From Henriciella sp. (GTDB lineage: Bacteria > Pseudomonadota > Alphaproteobacteria > Caulobacterales > Hyphomonadaceae): a DNA stretch of 32,343 bases. The position numbers and the translations under genes are program-made. Positions 16,216 to 24,141 of this stretch are shown here, in pieces. The notes beneath the pieces were generated by a model. It was given only the letters and a program-made list of their open reading frames with translations, was not told the origin of the DNA and ran no database searches. The DNA lies in contig JASJAO010000021.1 of NCBI GenBank assembly GCA_030066975.1, positions 1-32,343 on the forward strand, read 5' to 3'. Each line of letters begins with the position of its first letter. The first letter of the stretch is position 1.

Positions 16216-17015
16216 ACCGGTTTCGAACAATTGAGATTTCCAACCCGGCTTACACCCCGCCGAACATTCACTTCATAACTGTTCAAGCCCCGGCCTTGGG
16301 TCGTCGCGGCGATATGCTGGTCTATTGTGACCCGTCAACCGCCCCGGATGCGCCCGTCATCATCTTACTGCACGGCGTTTATGGCAGCGCTTGGGCGTGG
16401 CTGTTCGCGGGCGGCGTGCACACGGTCTATGAGCGCTTGCGAGCGCAAGAGGGGCTCAGCGAGTTTGTTCTGGTCATGCCGAGCGATGGCCTGGCGGAGG
16501 ATGGCTCGGGATACTTCAATCGCGACGATGCCCAGTACCGCAATTGGATTGTCGAGGATGTCCGGTCCGCGGCATTGAACGTGTTTGCAAGCGTGACAGA
16601 CCAGTCACGGGTCTACCTGACCGGACTGTCCATGGGCGGGTATGGAGCCTTGCGGCTTGGGGCGCTGCACCCGGATGTTTTCACGGCCATGAGTGCACAT
16701 TCGCCGATCACGCGCCTTGGTGATTTTGACCACTTCACCCAGGACCCGCCGAACCGGGCGCTGCAGGAAGACGCGCAGACCCTGGATCTGATCCCGCTCC
16801 TGACATCCGATCCTGATCGTCTGCCGCCCTTTCGTTTCGATTGTGGACGCTCTGATATTCTGTTTAAGAGCTGTCAGTCCCTTAGTCAGGGGCTCCGCGC
16901 TGCTGGAATGGCTCATCAGTTTGATACACCCGGCGGCGGTCACGACTGGACCTATTGGCACGAAAACATCGCGCGCTCATTTCGCTTCTTTGATCAGATC
17001 GAACGCGCAATCTGA
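16212..17015 (+). CDS. Serine esterase, EstA/S-formylglutathione hydrolase-like alpha/beta hydrolase
   Basis: A 267-residue alpha/beta hydrolase without signal peptide, so cytoplasmic. The oxyanion motif is LLHGVYGSAWAW (52-63). The nucleophile is Ser140 in GLSMGGYGALRLG. The likely acid is Asp215 (CGRSDILF) and the base His244 (PGGGHDWTYWH). This is the esterase-D / tributyrin-esterase fold group that includes S-formylglutathione hydrolases. Coupled by ATGA to the alcohol dehydrogenase, it could cleave a formyl thioester or a sugar ester made in the same pathway. Last gene of the operon. Fold and triad are clear; the substrate is not. Confidence 0.9.
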   Translation: MNRFRTIEISNPAYTPPNIHFITVQAPALGRRGDMLVYCDPSTAPDAPVIILLHGVYGSAWAWLFAGGVHTVYERLRAQEGLSEFVLVMPSDGLAEDGSGYFNRDDAQYRNWIVEDVRSAALNVFASVTDQSRVYLTGLSMGGYGALRLGALHPDVFTAMSAHSPITRLGDFDHFTQDPPNRALQEDAQTLDLIPLLTSDPDRLPPFRFDCGRSDILFKSCQSLSQGLRAAGMAHQFDTPGGGHDWTYWHENIARSFRFFDQIERAI

Positions 17016-17152
17016 AAACCCTGAGTGATTTAGGTCACTTGGTCTATTGTCGGCGAAGGGCCCGGGCCCAGCATCAGCTAAACATCTGCCGTGGCAAGAA
17101 CGATGCATGACATTCCCAATAGGGTCCAAAATGGAGCAGGGCCCTTTAAGTC

Positions 17153-17182
17153 TTGACAAATGACTGACTGGTCAGTTATTTG
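17153..17182 (+). promoter_or_regulatory. tetR promoter with embedded palindromic operator
   Basis: TTGACA (17153-17158) is a perfect minus-35. A weak minus-10 (TATTTG at 17177-17182, or TTATTT one base earlier) follows with 17-18 bases of spacing. Filling the spacer is an imperfect palindrome at 17159-17180, with half-sites AATGACTGAC and GTCAGTTATT. This is the standard geometry for autorepression by a TetR-family protein, whose gene starts at 17188. With this promoter, transcription would start about at the ATG, so the message may be leaderless. Confidence 0.7.
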
Positions 17183-17187
17183 ATCGC

Positions 17188-17817
17188 ATGCTCAGAGCCA
17201 GAACTGTAAGCGACAAGGATTCTCGCCGCCAGGAGCTGCTTGATGCAGCCTTGGACGAGTTCTTCGAGCGTGGCTTCTCCGCCGCGCGCATGGAGGACAT
17301 CGCGAAGCGTGCTGGCCTCTCGAAAGGCACTCTGTACCTCTATTTCGACTCGAAAGACGCCTTGTTCAAGGCGATCATTGATGCCTTGGCGACGCCAAAT
17401 CTCGAAGTGATCAGTGCTATAGCAACATCTGCCCCGAGCTTTAGCGAAGCCTTGGATCGTGTTGCGGTTTTCGCCCCCACGGTGATCCGTACGTCAAAAC
17501 TACCACGGCTGATGAAAGTCATTGTCGGGGACAGCCACACGTTCCCTGAGATCCTGATCGAGTATCGACAGAACATTCTTGATCGCATTCTCGGGCTCTT
17601 TGGCGAGCTTTTATCCCAGGCCAAAGCGGCCGGTGAAATTGAGGTTGAGGACCCGTATCTTGCAGCCCGCATCGTGATGGGCCCGATGCTGTTGTCGGGC
17701 CTCTGGCATGCCTTGTTCTCGGATACGCCAGGCGGCGAAGTCGACCTGGAAAAGCTGTTTCGGATGCACGCCAGCGCAATGAAAAAAGCCTTTGCTCCTG
17801 TGGAGAATTCACAATGA
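17188..17817 (+). CDS. TetR-family repressor of the efflux operon
   Basis: A 209-residue regulator. The N-terminal helix-turn-helix is plain: RRQELLDAALDEFFERGFSAARMEDIAKRAGLSKGTLYLYFDSKDALFKAII (about 13-64). The C-terminal two-thirds is a helical ligand-binding and dimer domain with a hydrophobic end typical of efflux repressors. It is first in an operon with adaptor, ATPase, permease and outer-membrane factor, and its stop overlaps the adaptor start by ATGA. It presumably represses its own promoter through the palindrome at 17159-17180 and is released by a toxic efflux substrate. The ATG at 17188 lies only six bases beyond the minus-10, so a later in-frame start cannot be excluded. Confidence 0.92.
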   Translation: MLRARTVSDKDSRRQELLDAALDEFFERGFSAARMEDIAKRAGLSKGTLYLYFDSKDALFKAIIDALATPNLEVISAIATSAPSFSEALDRVAVFAPTVIRTSKLPRLMKVIVGDSHTFPEILIEYRQNILDRILGLFGELLSQAKAAGEIEVEDPYLAARIVMGPMLLSGLWHALFSDTPGGEVDLEKLFRMHASAMKKAFAPVENSQ

Positions 17818-18764
17818 CGTTGAGTACCAGATCTTCTATAGCGGGTCTCGGACTGCTGCTTTTGGCCGCCTGTTCCGGCGAGACGCCTGAAGACATCAAT
17901 ACCGGCTATGTCGAAGCCGATTGGGTCTATATCGCCGCACCGCAGTCTGGCTGGCTGGTCGAACAAACCATCTCCGAGGGCGATACGATCGCCGTCGGAG
18001 ACACGCTCTTCCGGCTCGATACAGATGCAGAGCAGGCAGCCCTCGCAGAGGCTCAAGCGCGCGTTCGACAGTCCGGGGCAGAGGCCCGAAACATCGAAAG
18101 CGGTGCCCGCGCCCCGGAGATCCGCGCCTTGCAGGCGAGACTGGCTGAGGCCGAAGCCCGCCTGGTGCGAGCCGTGACCGATCGCGACCGAATTATGCCT
18201 CTGGTGGAAGCCGGGGTTGAGCCGAGCGGACTTGGTGAACAGCTCAACAGCGATGTCGCCGCGGCTGAAGCCGCCGTTGAAGCGTTGAAACAGGACATCG
18301 CCGTCGCAACGCTCGCGGGTCGCCCGGCAGCCCGCGAAGCGGCAGACGCGGCGACGGAAAGCGCCCAGGCTTCGGTTGAAAGCGCTCAGTACAGGCTCAA
18401 CCAGCGGACGATCATCTCTCAGGTCAGCGGCCGGGTTGAGGAAGTGTTCTTGACCCAAGGCGAATATGCCACTGCCGGAGCCCAGGTACTTGCCGTCCTA
18501 CCCGCTGATGGCATGAAAGTTCGGTTCTTTGTGCCGCAGGCCGAGCTGCCACAGATTGCCATGGGCGACAGCATTCAGGTCACAGCAGACGGTTTGGGTG
18601 CGCCCACAACCGCGACCGTGTCCTACATTTCTGCAAGCGCAGAGTTCACCCCGCCTGTGATCTACTCACGCAATGTTCGCGACAAGCTGGTTTTCTTGAT
18701 CGAAGCTGATTTGCCAAGCTCAACTCGGCTTCTGCCTGGTCTGCCGGTTGAGGTGAACTGGTGA
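17814..18764 (+). CDS. HlyD/YbhG-family periplasmic adaptor, lipoprotein form
   Basis: A 316-residue membrane-fusion protein linking the inner-membrane ABC pump to the outer-membrane factor. The signal ends in LLLAAC (Cys20), a clear lipobox; many HlyD-type adaptors have a transmembrane helix instead. The order is biotinyl-lipoyl half-motif (VYIAAPQSGWLVEQTISEGDTIAVGDTLFRLD), a long alpha-helical hairpin rich in Ala/Glu (about 70-195), the second lipoyl half (RTIISQVSGRVEEVFLTQGEYATAGAQVLAVL) and a beta-barrel domain. Overlapping starts and stops with tetR and the ATPase show it is part of one transcript. Confidence 0.92.
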   Translation: MTLSTRSSIAGLGLLLLAACSGETPEDINTGYVEADWVYIAAPQSGWLVEQTISEGDTIAVGDTLFRLDTDAEQAALAEAQARVRQSGAEARNIESGARAPEIRALQARLAEAEARLVRAVTDRDRIMPLVEAGVEPSGLGEQLNSDVAAAEAAVEALKQDIAVATLAGRPAAREAADAATESAQASVESAQYRLNQRTIISQVSGRVEEVFLTQGEYATAGAQVLAVLPADGMKVRFFVPQAELPQIAMGDSIQVTADGLGAPTTATVSYISASAEFTPPVIYSRNVRDKLVFLIEADLPSSTRLLPGLPVEVNW

Positions 18765-19693
18765 GCGCCGACCTCGCCATTGATGTTCGCGGTCTTGTCA
18801 AAAAGTTTGGCAAGAAGACCGCCGTCAATGGCGTTGATATCGCCATGCCGCGCGGACAGGTCTGGGGGTTTCTCGGGCCGAACGGGTCTGGAAAAACCAC
18901 CACGATCCGGATGATCTGCGGCCTGCTTCGCGCGACCGAAGGCGAGGGCAAAACGCTGGGCTACGACATTCGCCGCGACGCCAACGAGATCAAACTGCGC
19001 ACGGGCTATATGACCCAGAAATTCTCTTTCTGGACGGACATGACCATCAGAGAGAATATCGAATTCGTGGCCCGGCTCTATCGCCTTGAGGACAGTCGGC
19101 TCCGCGTCGACGAGACCCTGGAAAAGCTGGGTCTGACGGACCGCCAACATCAACTGGCGGGTGACCTGTCGGGCGGCTGGAAACAGCGGATGGCGCTCGC
19201 GGCCGTCACCATGCATCGGCCGAGATTGCTGCTTCTGGATGAACCGACCGCCGGCGTGGACCCACAGGCCCGGCGAGATTTCTGGGATGAAATCCACCAC
19301 CTGTCCCTGGAAGGCATGACCGTGCTGGTGTCGACCCACTATATGGACGAGGCCGAACGCTGCGACCGCATTGTCTATCTCGCCAACGGGCAGAAAGTCG
19401 CCGAAGGCACCGTGCCGGAAATCATTACCCGATCTGGGCTGGTCACGTTTCGCGGTGAAGGCCAGGGCGTGCGGCGTCTGGCGGAGCGTCTCAAAGGGCG
19501 ACCCGGGCTCGATCATGTCGCCTACTTTGGCTCCGCCCTTCACGTCAGCGGCGGGAATGCGGCGATCATCCAATCGGCGATTGCCGATGAAGCCGCCCAT
19601 GATGTCGAGTGGAACGAGGTTCGGCCTAGTCTTGAGGATGCCTTCATCGCGATGATGGCAGAGGCCGGTCAAGACAACCGGGTGCATTCGTAA
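18761..19693 (+). CDS. ABC-2 exporter ATP-binding protein
   Basis: A 310-residue ATPase driving the neighbouring ABC-2 permease. It contains Walker A GPNGSGKTTT, the signature segment as LSGGWKQRMALA (Trp in place of the usual Gln after LSGG), Walker B LLLLDEPTAGVDP and the switch STHYMDEAERCD. The C-terminal tail of about 80 residues is typical of YbhF/CcmA/drrA-type exporter ATPases. Translation starts at a GTG that overlaps the adaptor stop (GTGA), and the stop shares one base with the permease ATG (TAATG). It likely exports a hydrophobic or amphipathic toxicant. Confidence 0.93.
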   Translation: MSADLAIDVRGLVKKFGKKTAVNGVDIAMPRGQVWGFLGPNGSGKTTTIRMICGLLRATEGEGKTLGYDIRRDANEIKLRTGYMTQKFSFWTDMTIRENIEFVARLYRLEDSRLRVDETLEKLGLTDRQHQLAGDLSGGWKQRMALAAVTMHRPRLLLLDEPTAGVDPQARRDFWDEIHHLSLEGMTVLVSTHYMDEAERCDRIVYLANGQKVAEGTVPEIITRSGLVTFRGEGQGVRRLAERLKGRPGLDHVAYFGSALHVSGGNAAIIQSAIADEAAHDVEWNEVRPSLEDAFIAMMAEAGQDNRVHS

Positions 19694-20829
19694 TGGGCAT
19701 GGTGGCCTCCTTCCAGCGCGTCATCGCCGTGTTCATGAAAGAACTCGTGCAGATGCGGCGCGATCGTCTGACCTTCGCCATGATGTTCGGGATCCCCATC
19801 GTCCAACTGATCCTCTTCGGCTATGCGATTAACACCGACCCGAAGCGATTGCCGGCTGCGCTGCTGGCTGAGGAAAACACGCCGATCGTGCGCACTCTGG
19901 CGACCGCGCTGGAGACATCAGACTACTACAGAATCATTTTGCAGACCGACGACCCGCGCGAAAGCTCTGACCTGCTGGCGCGCGGAGAGGTCGCGTTTGT
20001 GGTCTCCATTCCGTCCGGGTTTACACGCGGTCTGATCCGCGGAGAGCGCCCCCAAATCCTGATTGAAGCAGACGCGTCCGATCCGTCCGCTTCCTCCGGT
20101 GCCATTGGACAGGCGAGTTCGATCCTGAACCAGGCCTTGCGGCACGAGCTGACCGGACAGCTCGCGCATCTGCAGTCCAGTCCGTCGCCGTTCGATCTGG
20201 TCGTGCACTCCAAATACAATCCTGAGGGGATTACCAGCTACAATATCGTGCCCGGCCTGCTCGGGGTCATTCTCACCATGACTCTCGTGATGATCACCGG
20301 CATGGCAATGACCCGCGAGGCCGAACGCGGCACGATGGAAAATCTGTTGGCCATGCCTGCAGCACCGAGCGAGGTGATGATTGGCAAGATCATGCCCTAT
20401 GTCGGGGTTGGGGCCGCTCAGACGTTGGTGATTCTGATTGCCGCAGATGTCCTGTTCGGGGTGCCGTTCGCCGGCTCGCTCTGGCTGCTCCTGCTCGGGG
20501 TTACGATTTTCGTGATCGCCAATCTGGCCATCGGTTTCACCTTCTCGACGGTGGCGCAGTCACAGATGCAGGCGATGCAGCTGACCTTCTTCTTCTTTCT
20601 GCCGTCCTTGCTGCTTTCAGGGTTCATGTTCCCGTTTCGCGGGATGCCCTATTGGGCACAAGTCATTGGCGAAGCGTTTCCACTGACGCATTTCCTGCGT
20701 CTGGTTCGGGGCGTTATGCTGAAAGATACCAGCTTTGCTCAGCTGCAAGCGCCGCTCCTTGCCATGACCCTGTTCACAGCGATCGTGATGACGATCGCAC
20801 TGCTTCGCTATCGCCGCACCCTCGACTAA
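19693..20829 (+). CDS. ABC-2 type efflux permease (YbhS/YbhR-like)
   Basis: A 378-residue inner-membrane protein. One N-terminal transmembrane helix (MMFGIPIVQLILFGYAI) is followed by a large periplasmic domain (about 50-175) and a C-terminal block of five hydrophobic helices including IVPGLLGVILTMTLVMITGMAMTREAERGTMENLLAMP, the classic ABC-2 coupling element. Half-transporters of this layout work as homodimers or with a paralogue. Only one is encoded here, so a homodimer is likely. It starts on the last base of the ATPase stop and is followed 11 bases later by the outer-membrane factor. Confidence 0.92.
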   Translation: MGMVASFQRVIAVFMKELVQMRRDRLTFAMMFGIPIVQLILFGYAINTDPKRLPAALLAEENTPIVRTLATALETSDYYRIILQTDDPRESSDLLARGEVAFVVSIPSGFTRGLIRGERPQILIEADASDPSASSGAIGQASSILNQALRHELTGQLAHLQSSPSPFDLVVHSKYNPEGITSYNIVPGLLGVILTMTLVMITGMAMTREAERGTMENLLAMPAAPSEVMIGKIMPYVGVGAAQTLVILIAADVLFGVPFAGSLWLLLLGVTIFVIANLAIGFTFSTVAQSQMQAMQLTFFFFLPSLLLSGFMFPFRGMPYWAQVIGEAFPLTHFLRLVRGVMLKDTSFAQLQAPLLAMTLFTAIVMTIALLRYRRTLD

Positions 20830-20840
20830 AGAGATCCCTC

Positions 20841-22289
20841 ATGCGTTCCGTTCTTGCTGTCACAATGTTGCTGTCGCCTCTCACGGTCAGTTGCGCGCAA
20901 TTTGAACGGGAGACGACCGACCGGTCTGTCACCGTGAGCGAGCTGGCATGGTCTGAGGCCCTGGCCCCGATGCTCCAGGACGTCGACAAGACAATGTCGC
21001 CGTTGCAGGACCGTGTTGTCGATGAACAGCTTGCGCGCCTGATTGAGCTGGCGCTCGAAAACAACCCGGATCTCGATATATCCGAGGCACGAATTGCAGA
21101 GGCCCGCGCCCTGTCGCAACAGGACCTGTCGAGATTTGGCCCGCAACTGAATGCCGGCGGCTCGGTCACCGGGACGCGTCAGAGCGAGAATGGCACGTTG
21201 CCTGTTGGTGAAATCGCCGCCTTTGAAACCGAACAGATCATCTACGAGGCTGGGTTTGATGCCAGTTGGGAGCTTGACCTGTTTGGACGGCGCGACGTGA
21301 TTGGCGAACTCGGCGCGCTTGGGGTCGATGCTGAAGCCTTCAATCTTCGCAGTACAAAATCCAGCCTGATCGCAGACCTTGCCCGCGCCTATATCGACGC
21401 CCAGGCGGCCATGCAGGAACTCTCTCTGATCACCACAATTGCAGATCGCCAGACTGAAGTGCGTGATGCAACGGCCATGCGCCGCGATTTCGGTGAAGCC
21501 TCAAATCTCGATGTCGAACGCGCCAATGTATCACTCGCCGTGACGCTCGCCCGCCGACCGGCGCTGGCCGAGGCAAGTGCCCTCGCTAAAGCACGCCTCG
21601 CGACCCTGACCGGCCAGCCTGTGTCTGCGCTTGAACTGGAGCCCAGTGCAGAGTTCGAAGTGTTTTCCGAAGCCGGTGGCATTGCCGAAGCCGCAAGCGA
21701 TACGTTGCGCCGCCGCCCCGACATCCTGCTGGCGGAGGTCGATTATGCCATCGCTGCGGCCTCGGTCGATCTTGCAAAGCTGGACTATTATCCGAGTTTC
21801 TCCCTGTTCGCTGCGGTCGGTCCGGAAGCCACAGACCTTGGCGACATTTTTGACCCGGCCAGTCTGGCAGCTTCGCTCGGCGGGCTGGTCGACTGGGCCT
21901 TGCTCGATGGCGGTCGCCGCAGCGCTGGGGACGATATTGCGCAGGCGCGACTGACCCAGTCAGATGCCGCCTACCGCGCCGCCGTTTTGCGCGCAGTCGA
22001 AGACATCGAAGCGAGCGCTGTATCGCTATCGCAAACACAAGCTGAGCTGCAGGACCGTATCGAGATTATGGCCTCGCGGCGACGGATCTCTGAGATGTCG
22101 CAAGCTCGCTATGAAGGTGGGACCGGCACGCTGATCGACGTGTTGGAAACTGAACAGGACCTGATCGAAGCTGAGATCACGGTCCTGCGTCTGCGCGCGC
22201 GTCAGACGATCGATCAAATTGCACTTGAGAAAGCCTTGGGACTGATCCTTCCACCTCTAGCAACCGCCGATGAAGGCGAGGGAATCTGA
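20841..22289 (+). CDS. Outer-membrane efflux factor, NodT/OprM-type lipoprotein
   Basis: A 482-residue TolC-superfamily protein completing the tripartite pump. The signal ends LTVSC (Cys18), so it is probably lipidated, as in the NodT group. Two outer-membrane efflux repeats are visible: LIELALENNPDLDISEARIAEARALSQQDLSRFGPQLNAGGS then long helices with DLARAYIDAQAAMQELSLI, and a second with LRRRPDILLAEVDYAIAAASVDLAKLDYYPSFSLFAAVG and YEGGTGTLIDVLETEQDLIEAE. I use the ATG at 20841, which gives a normal signal peptide. The frame extends upstream inside the permease gene, but that part is an overlap artefact. Confidence 0.93.
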   Translation: MRSVLAVTMLLSPLTVSCAQFERETTDRSVTVSELAWSEALAPMLQDVDKTMSPLQDRVVDEQLARLIELALENNPDLDISEARIAEARALSQQDLSRFGPQLNAGGSVTGTRQSENGTLPVGEIAAFETEQIIYEAGFDASWELDLFGRRDVIGELGALGVDAEAFNLRSTKSSLIADLARAYIDAQAAMQELSLITTIADRQTEVRDATAMRRDFGEASNLDVERANVSLAVTLARRPALAEASALAKARLATLTGQPVSALELEPSAEFEVFSEAGGIAEAASDTLRRRPDILLAEVDYAIAAASVDLAKLDYYPSFSLFAAVGPEATDLGDIFDPASLAASLGGLVDWALLDGGRRSAGDDIAQARLTQSDAAYRAAVLRAVEDIEASAVSLSQTQAELQDRIEIMASRRRISEMSQARYEGGTGTLIDVLETEQDLIEAEITVLRLRARQTIDQIALEKALGLILPPLATADEGEGI

Positions 22290-22291
22290 CC

Positions 22292-23290
22292 ATGTTAAAA
22301 ACCATTATGGCGCTCGGGCTTGCCAGCCTGGCGCCGATTGCGATCGCGCAGGAAGCGGGGCCCGCGCCCCGGTCTGATGATGGCGCGACCGTCTCATTCG
22401 TCTGGGAAAATGACAGTTTTGCCGGAACGGACAGAAACTACACCAACGGGATCCGCCTGTCCTGGCTGTCCGGCACCGGAGATACCGATGGGGTGTCGGA
22501 ATGGGTCGCGGATCGCCTCGGGGCTGATGAAGGTGCGGTTGTACGCCGCGGAATTTCGATCGGACACTCCCTGTTCACGCCTGAGGATATCAGCGCGACC
22601 GAGCCGCTGCCCGATCAGCATCCCTATGCTGGCTGGCTTTACACAGAGTACACGGCACTGATCCAGCAGGCAGATCAGGTGGACCAGTTCACCCTCCAGC
22701 TTGGTCTTATTGGTCCCAGCGCCGGCGGCGAATGGGTCCAGAACGAGTTCCACGCTCTGATCGGCGCCGACGAAGTGTTTGGTTGGGACAATCAATTGCG
22801 CGACGAAATGACGGTCGGGATCTCCTGGGATCGCCGTTTTCAGAGGCTCGCAGAGTTTGGTGTCGGCGGGCTTTCTGCCGACGTCACGCCGACATTGGGG
22901 GCGACACTTGGCACCGTCCACACCAACGCGAAGGTCGGTACTATGTTTCGCATTGGCGACGATTTGAAAGTCGACTATGGCCCGCCGCGTGTCAGGCCCT
23001 CCTTGTCCGGGGCAAACTTCTTCCACCCGGTCGATGGCTTTAGCTGGTATGTCTTTGCAGGCGCGGAAGCACGCTGGATCGCACACAACCGGTTCCTGGA
23101 TGGCAGTGTCATTCTCGACGATGAAGGCACTCTGACAAGCGAGCCCTGGGTCGCAGACTTGCAGGGCGGCATCGCCGTTCAGTTCCGCAAGACCCAGATC
23201 GGGTTCACCGTCGTCTACCGCACCGAAGAATATGAAGAGCAACTGGACGCCCAGCGTTTTGGCGCCTTTACCCTGTCGCGCAGGTTCTAG
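22292..23290 (+). CDS. LpxR-like lipid A 3'-O-deacylase (DUF2219 outer-membrane barrel)
   Basis: A 332-residue outer-membrane protein with a cleavable signal (IAIAQ-EA). The LpxR hallmarks are FVWENDSFAGTDRNYTNGIRLSW, with Asn40-Asp41 matching the catalytic Asn-Asp of Salmonella LpxR, HPYAGWLYTEY, and LIGPSAGGEWVQNEFHALIG with the candidate catalytic His154. The last residues, SRRF, end in the Phe used for outer-membrane assembly. LpxR removes the 3'-acyloxyacyl chain from lipid A. It begins two bases after the efflux-factor stop, behind a GAGG site, so envelope remodelling appears co-expressed with the efflux pump. Confidence 0.88.
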   Translation: MLKTIMALGLASLAPIAIAQEAGPAPRSDDGATVSFVWENDSFAGTDRNYTNGIRLSWLSGTGDTDGVSEWVADRLGADEGAVVRRGISIGHSLFTPEDISATEPLPDQHPYAGWLYTEYTALIQQADQVDQFTLQLGLIGPSAGGEWVQNEFHALIGADEVFGWDNQLRDEMTVGISWDRRFQRLAEFGVGGLSADVTPTLGATLGTVHTNAKVGTMFRIGDDLKVDYGPPRVRPSLSGANFFHPVDGFSWYVFAGAEARWIAHNRFLDGSVILDDEGTLTSEPWVADLQGGIAVQFRKTQIGFTVVYRTEEYEEQLDAQRFGAFTLSRRF

Positions 23291-23354
23291 GGGCTCTCCC
23301 CACTCAATCAGTTGCGCCTATCCCTCGACCTGGGGCAACACACCCTCTTGCCAA

Positions 23355-23407
23355 TCTGGCGTGTTCGACTTTGATCCTTCAAGATCGTACGGTCGGGACA
23401 CGCCAGA
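23355..23407 (+). other. Long nested hairpin between the efflux operon and SDR genes
   Basis: A perfect 10-base inverted repeat, TCTGGCGTGT (23355-23364) and ACACGCCAGA (23398-23407), encloses a second stem CGAC/GTCG (23366-23369 with 23392-23395) and a third, GATC/GATC (23373-23376 with 23383-23386), with loop CTTCAA. No T-run follows on either strand, so it is not a standard intrinsic terminator. It could be a transcript 3' end stabiliser, an operator, or a leader element of the SDR operon, whose ATG is 29 bases downstream. Confidence 0.55.
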
Positions 23408-23436
23408 CCAGCGTGACGATGTAAGAGGACAGAGAC

Positions 23437-24108
23437 ATGCGCGTTATTGTAACCGGAGCTTCCGGCGCCCTCGGACAGGCGGTGTGCGAGCATCTTCTGG
23501 GGCAGGGGACTTCCGTCATCGGCATCGACCTGCGCGCTCCCGACGAGCCGGACTCGCGCTTTGAGTTGCAGCTCTCTGATGTCGATCTCTCCGATGCAAC
23601 CTCTGTGCAGAGCGCGATGGATCAGATCACTGACGGTGGCGCACCTCTGACCGGATTGGTCAATGTCGCCGGTGGATTTACCTGGGAGACCATTATGGAC
23701 GGCAGCCCGGAGAGCTGGGACCGGATGTGGACGATGAACGTCAAAACCGCCCTCAACATGTCCCGCGCTGCGGTCCCTCACCTGCAGGACCACAAAGGGG
23801 CGATCATCAATATCGGCGCAGGCGCGGCGGCCAAAGCCGGACTGGGGATGGGCGCCTATACCGCCTCCAAGTCCGGAGTAGCGCGCCTGACAGAGGCCCT
23901 GGCTGAAGAACTCAAACCGCGCGGCATTCGCGTCAATGCCGTCTTGCCTTCAATCATTGATACCCCGGCCAATCGCGCTGATATGCCCGACGCGGAATTC
24001 CCCGCTTGGGTCACGGCTCAGGAGCTGGCCAACGCGATTGGCTTTCTGTTGTCAGATGCGGCAAGCGGCGTCACCGGTGCCTTGCTCCCGGTCTCGGGTC
24101 GGGTTTAA
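23437..24108 (+). CDS. Short-chain dehydrogenase/reductase, Ser-less variant
   Basis: A 223-residue Rossmann oxidoreductase. The cofactor motif is TGASGALG (6-13), followed by GIDLR (the Asp favours NAD), VNVAGG at 75-80, and the catalytic Tyr141 and Lys145 (YTASK). The usual catalytic Ser about 13 residues before Tyr is absent: the segment reads NIGAGAAAKAGLGMGAY, as in a subgroup of SDRs that do not use the classical tetrad. It is short and ends GALLPVSGRV. An AGAGGA ribosome site precedes the ATG. It is first of three same-strand genes with another SDR and ArgE. The substrate is unknown. Confidence 0.88.
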   Translation: MRVIVTGASGALGQAVCEHLLGQGTSVIGIDLRAPDEPDSRFELQLSDVDLSDATSVQSAMDQITDGGAPLTGLVNVAGGFTWETIMDGSPESWDRMWTMNVKTALNMSRAAVPHLQDHKGAIINIGAGAAAKAGLGMGAYTASKSGVARLTEALAEELKPRGIRVNAVLPSIIDTPANRADMPDAEFPAWVTAQELANAIGFLLSDAASGVTGALLPVSGRV

Positions 24109-24141
24109 AAGCCGGACAACCCCCAAGGCTCAGGACATCAC

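Noticed and set aside
17056-17146. AAGGGCCC/GGGCCCTT inverted repeat and a GGGCCCGGGCCC palindrome between the esterase and tetR
   Set aside because: The arms are about 75 bases apart, and low-complexity GC palindromes are expected by chance here. There is no supporting context.
17340-19687. Two long minus-strand frames (372 and 341 codons) opposite the TetR, adaptor and ATPase genes
   Set aside because: Composition is Arg/Gly/Ala-rich with no motifs, and the sense strand carries well-defined genes with overlapping starts and stops.
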